7,789 nt of DNA from JANFXS01 sp022791155 (GTDB lineage: Bacteria; Bacillota; Clostridia; Lachnospirales; Anaerotignaceae). The stretch covers positions 1 to 7,789 of the forward strand of contig CATJUX010000085.1 in NCBI GenBank assembly GCA_949743895.1, given 5' to 3'. The position numbers and the translations under genes are program-made. Below, piece after piece: positions 5,254 through 7,789 of this stretch (the stretch's first letter is position 1; every line of letters starts with the position of its first letter). The notes beneath the pieces were generated by a model, which had not been told where the DNA came from, searched no databases, and was given only the letters and a program-made list of their open reading frames with translations.

Positions 5254-6009
5254 ATGAATTACATTGTTTTGGATCTGGAGTATAATCAGCCATATAACTT
5301 TAGAAGCGGCGGCCGCACTGTGTTGGAACCTCGAATGCCCTTCGAGGTTATACAAATTGGCGCTGTTAAGCTTGATGATGAATTGAATGTTGTCAGAAAA
5401 TTCAATGCATTCATCAAACCACAGGTTTATGTCCGTCTGCACCCGATTGTTGAAAAAATGACTGGCATAACCAGCGAAAAATTAGAGAACTGCCCTTCAT
5501 TTTTTTGCGCATTCAACGAATTCACTGAGTTCATTGGATCAAACAGCGCTGTTTTGTGTTCGTGGGGCGCTGATGACATAAAATCACTTTTTCGAAACAT
5601 TGCATATCACAAATGCAATCATGAAAACATAACCAAAAATTATATAAACATTCAGGAGACAGCCACAAAAGTTCTAAGCTCGTCAGCTGGAAATTCCATA
5701 GGTCTTAAAACTGCTGTTGAACTCCTTGAAATACCAGAAAAAGCTCCATTTCATGATGCTTTGAACGATGCCTATTATACATCTCTTGTGTTTCAAAAGC
5801 TTTCTGAAAATGAATTTGACATAAAAATATTCAACATGTCTAACATCGAACCCAAAAAAAGCGTCAAAATAAAAACGGATACAAAAGCTCTTTTGAGCTA
5901 TTTTGAAACATCTCTTGACCGTCAGCTCACTGGAGAAGAAATTGCCATGATCAAAACGGCATATAAGCTTGGCCAAAAAAAAGCATACGACATTAATATA
6001 ACAAAATGA
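5254..6009 (+). CDS. DEDDh-family 3'-5' exonuclease (KapD/DnaQ-like)
   Basis: A 251-residue exonuclease of the DnaQ-like RNase T fold. The DEDDh metal-binding set is complete: D7 and E9 in LDLEYN, D107 (or D108) in CSWGADD, H167 and D172 in FHDALNDAYY. IQIGAVKLD (33-41), with the Exo I strand, is also typical. Such enzymes remove nucleotides from the 3' ends of DNA or RNA with two Mg/Mn ions. Overall layout, including the SGGRTV-type insert after the first strand, resembles the ERI-1/KapD branch rather than the DNA polymerase III epsilon subunit. KapD itself was described as an inhibitor of the KinA sporulation pathway, but that role is not transferred here. Residues 190-251 form a Lys-rich C-terminal extension that may bind nucleic acid. 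Start: ATG at 5254 with GGGGGA (5242-5247) 6 nt upstream; an upstream ATG at 5233 lies before the predicted start of transcription. Confidence 0.88.
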   Translation: MNYIVLDLEYNQPYNFRSGGRTVLEPRMPFEVIQIGAVKLDDELNVVRKFNAFIKPQVYVRLHPIVEKMTGITSEKLENCPSFFCAFNEFTEFIGSNSAVLCSWGADDIKSLFRNIAYHKCNHENITKNYINIQETATKVLSSSAGNSIGLKTAVELLEIPEKAPFHDALNDAYYTSLVFQKLSENEFDIKIFNMSNIEPKKSVKIKTDTKALLSYFETSLDRQLTGEEIAMIKTAYKLGQKKAYDINITK

Positions 6010-6069
6010 CAACATATATAGCCAAAATTGCATTAAAATGTTTGAAAATTAAGTGAAACCAATTTTTCA

Positions 6070-6108
6070 TGGCCGCTTTCTTTGTTCAAAACACACAGAA
6101 AGCGGCCA
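6070..6108. terminator. Convergent hairpin, probable terminator between exonuclease and guaB
   Basis: TGGCCGCTTTCT (6070-6081) pairs perfectly over 12 bp with AGAAAGCGGCCA (6097-6108) around a 15-nt loop. It lies between the two convergent genes, where a shared terminator is expected. The plus-strand tail is ATTTAACG and then T-rich; the minus-strand tail is TGAAAAATT. Neither is a strong U-tract, so termination may be partial. It fits the plus strand slightly better. Confidence 0.55.
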
Positions 6109-6167
6109 ATTTAACGTTGTTCTTTATATACCAAAATTCATTTTTTTTCACAAATTGTTATTGCTTG

Positions 6168-7673
6168 TTATTGCTGGTGATTTATATTGTCTTTAACAAC
6201 AACGTCATGAGCGCCCCCCTCAATGATTGAAACACTGCTCACAAGAGTCAGCTTGGCATTTTTCTGCAATTCCTGAATGCTTAGAGAACCACAGTTGCAC
6301 ATTGTTGAGCGTATTTTGCTTAATGTTATTCCCAGATTGTCGCGAAGCGAACCTGCATATGGAACATAGCAGTCCACACCTTCCACAAACGACAGCTTTG
6401 CAGCGCCTCCCATGTCATAGCGCTGCCAGTTGCGTGCGCGCGCACTTCCTTCTCCCCAATATTCCTTCATATAATTTCCGTTGACCATAACTTTGTTTGT
6501 TGGGCTTTCATCAAAGCGTGCAAAATATCTGCCCAACATACAGAAATCGCATCCCATGGCCAATGCAAGTGTGATGTGATAATCCAGAACAATTCCGCCA
6601 TCAGAACAGATAGGAACATAAATTCCCGTTTCTTTGAAATATTCATCACGCGCCTTTGACACTTCAATGACAGCAGTGGCCTGCCCGCGCCCTATTCCCT
6701 TTGTTTCTCTTGTTATGCAAATGGAACCGCCGCCAATTCCAATCTTCACAAAATCAGCGCCAGCTTCGGCAAGAAATCTGAATCCGTCAGCGTCAACAAC
6801 ATTTCCGGCTCCAATTTTGACAGTTTCGCCATATTCTTCACGTATATAATCAATCACAATTTTTTGCCATTCAGTGTATCCTTCACTGGAATCTATGCAC
6901 AAAACATCTGCCCCAGCTTCAATCAGCGCCGGAACACGCTCTTTGTAATCACGTGTGTTAATTCCAGCACCAACAATATATCTTTTGTGGCTGTCAAGAA
7001 GTTCCAAAGGATTATCCTTATGCTGTTCATAATCTTTTCGGAAAACAAATGAAGTTAAACGCCCTTCTTTGTCAATGATTGGAAGTGAGTTAAGTTTATT
7101 ATCCCAAATTATATTGTTGGCCTCTTTCAACGATGTTCCCTCAGGAGCTGTTATGAGTTTTTCAAACGGTGTCATAAAGTTTTTAACTTTTTCACTTTGA
7201 TCCATACGACTCACTCTATAGTCACGGCTTGTCACAATTCCAAGAAGCCTTCCGTTTTCTGTTCCATCCTCTGTCACAGCAACAGTTGAATGGCCTTTTT
7301 CTTCTTTAAGGGCTATAATGTCGGCCAATGTTGCTTCAGGGCTTATATTAGAATCAGATGTAACAAATCCGGCTTTGTATGTTTTAACTCTTTTTATCAT
7401 AGCCGCTTGATCTTCTATTGACTGAGAGCCATATATAAATGAAACTCCTCCCTCCCTTGCAAGGGCAATTGCCATTTTATCATCAGAAACAGACTGCATT
7501 ATGGCTGACACAAGCGGTATATTCATTGATATTGCGGGTTCCTCGCCTTTTTTGAATTTGACCAATGGTGTTCTCAAAGAAACTCTGTCTGGTATGCAGT
7601 CAGTTCCTGAATACCCTGGCACGAGCAAATATTCACTGAATGTGTGTGATGGTTCATCATAATAAAATGCCAT
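6168..7673 (-). CDS. guaB: IMP dehydrogenase, Tritrichomonas foetus-like clade
   Basis: GuaB oxidises IMP to XMP with NAD+, the committed step of GMP synthesis, as a cytoplasmic tetramer. The 501-residue protein is full length. A (beta/alpha)8 barrel is interrupted by two CBS domains (about 102-220). The catalytic cysteine is C319 in GGGSICITRE, the Arg-Tyr pair of the mobile flap is R418-Y419 in WQRYD, and D261 in CIDSSEG is the NAD-contacting aspartate. From memory, the sequence is very close along its whole length to IMPDH of the protozoan T. foetus, even in residue numbering (Cys319, Arg418, Tyr419). Shared stretches include NEYLL/SEYLL near the start, PLVSAIMQSVS, GAGINTRD and VSSVSI.EGGAHDV. 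K310 and E431, linked in T. foetus to weak mycophenolic acid binding, are also present. Start: ATG at 7673 with GGAGGA (7681-7686) 7 nt upstream; nine extra upstream codons are not supported. Confidence 0.96.
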   Translation of the reverse strand: MAFYYDEPSHTFSEYLLVPGYSGTDCIPDRVSLRTPLVKFKKGEEPAISMNIPLVSAIMQSVSDDKMAIALAREGGVSFIYGSQSIEDQAAMIKRVKTYKAGFVTSDSNISPEATLADIIALKEEKGHSTVAVTEDGTENGRLLGIVTSRDYRVSRMDQSEKVKNFMTPFEKLITAPEGTSLKEANNIIWDNKLNSLPIIDKEGRLTSFVFRKDYEQHKDNPLELLDSHKRYIVGAGINTRDYKERVPALIEAGADVLCIDSSEGYTEWQKIVIDYIREEYGETVKIGAGNVVDADGFRFLAEAGADFVKIGIGGGSICITRETKGIGRGQATAVIEVSKARDEYFKETGIYVPICSDGGIVLDYHITLALAMGCDFCMLGRYFARFDESPTNKVMVNGNYMKEYWGEGSARARNWQRYDMGGAAKLSFVEGVDCYVPYAGSLRDNLGITLSKIRSTMCNCGSLSIQELQKNAKLTLVSSVSIIEGGAHDVVVKDNINHQQ

Positions 7674-7719
7674 TTCAAAATCCTCCTTTAGATATAACAA
7701 AATTACAAACCTTCCAATT

Positions 7720-7753
7720 GTTCGCGGCTGACGGCCAAACTTGGGAAATTATA
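7720..7753 (-). promoter_or_regulatory. Possible guaB promoter -10 and leader inverted repeat
   Basis: On the minus strand a TATAAT occurs at 7748-7753, but no acceptable -35 lies 16-18 bp upstream of it, so the promoter call is weak. Immediately downstream, in the predicted leader, GTTTGGC (7734-7740) can pair with GCC..GAAC (7720-7728) around a 5-nt loop and a 2-nt bulge. The GCGAACAAT at the right of this element (minus strand) resembles a PurR PurBox half (CCGAACWWT) with one mismatch, as recalled. This could be a purine-responsive operator or just a leader hairpin. Confidence 0.3.
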
Positions 7754-7789
7754 TTCATTTTTGGTTACAATTTTTGTTTTTCACAAAAG

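Noticed and set aside
1..7789. CRISPR array, phage, transposon or defence system
   Set aside because: No regularly spaced repeats, integrase, transposase or recognised defence domain was found on either strand.

Overview
The window is visibly AT-rich, with strong AGGAGG-type ribosome binding sites, frequent ATA isoleucine codons and occasional TTG starts. Together with a PdaB-like deacetylase fragment, a C40 (NlpC/P60) cell-wall peptidase and a KapD-like exonuclease, this suggests a low-GC, probably spore-forming Firmicute (Clostridia-like). No rRNA, tRNA, IS element or CRISPR array is visible. This placement is inference from gene content.

Layout. (1) Positions 1-297 form a divergent intergenic region. 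A minus-strand gene may start at the left edge (8 codons only). A plus-strand promoter at about 242-270 is overlaid by three alternating TAGGAT/ATCCTA half-sites that look like an operator. (2) Positions 298-3017 (+) hold a tight three-gene operon: a UxaA-type SAF-domain small subunit, a UxaA/GarD-type dehydratase large subunit, and a LarA-like (nickel-pincer-nucleotide) 2-hydroxyacid racemase or epimerase. (3) Positions 3018-3377 have no protein gene. They hold a near-consensus plus-strand promoter, a stem-forming segment and a strong intrinsic terminator, which together look like a small RNA gene of about 168 nt. (4) Positions 3378-5130 (-) hold an 85-aa acidic unknown protein, a C40 peptidase without an obvious signal peptide, and the N-terminal part of a PdaB-like polysaccharide deacetylase that stops just as the NodB domain begins. 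(5) Positions 5254-6009 (+) hold a DEDDh 3'-5' exonuclease, divergent from the 85-aa gene, each with its own promoter. (6) A convergent hairpin lies at 6070-6108. (7) Positions 6168-7673 (-) hold a full-length IMP dehydrogenase of the Tritrichomonas foetus-like clade.

How the genes work together. The first operon is the most interesting part. The two UxaA-like subunits would dehydrate (or desulfonate) a 2-hydroxy acid, and the LarA homologue would invert the C2 stereocentre so that the other epimer can enter the same step. The substrate cannot be read from the sequence; sugar acids or sulfolactate are the main candidates. The minus-strand cluster is cell-wall related. The exonuclease and GuaB are ordinary chromosomal housekeeping-type genes.
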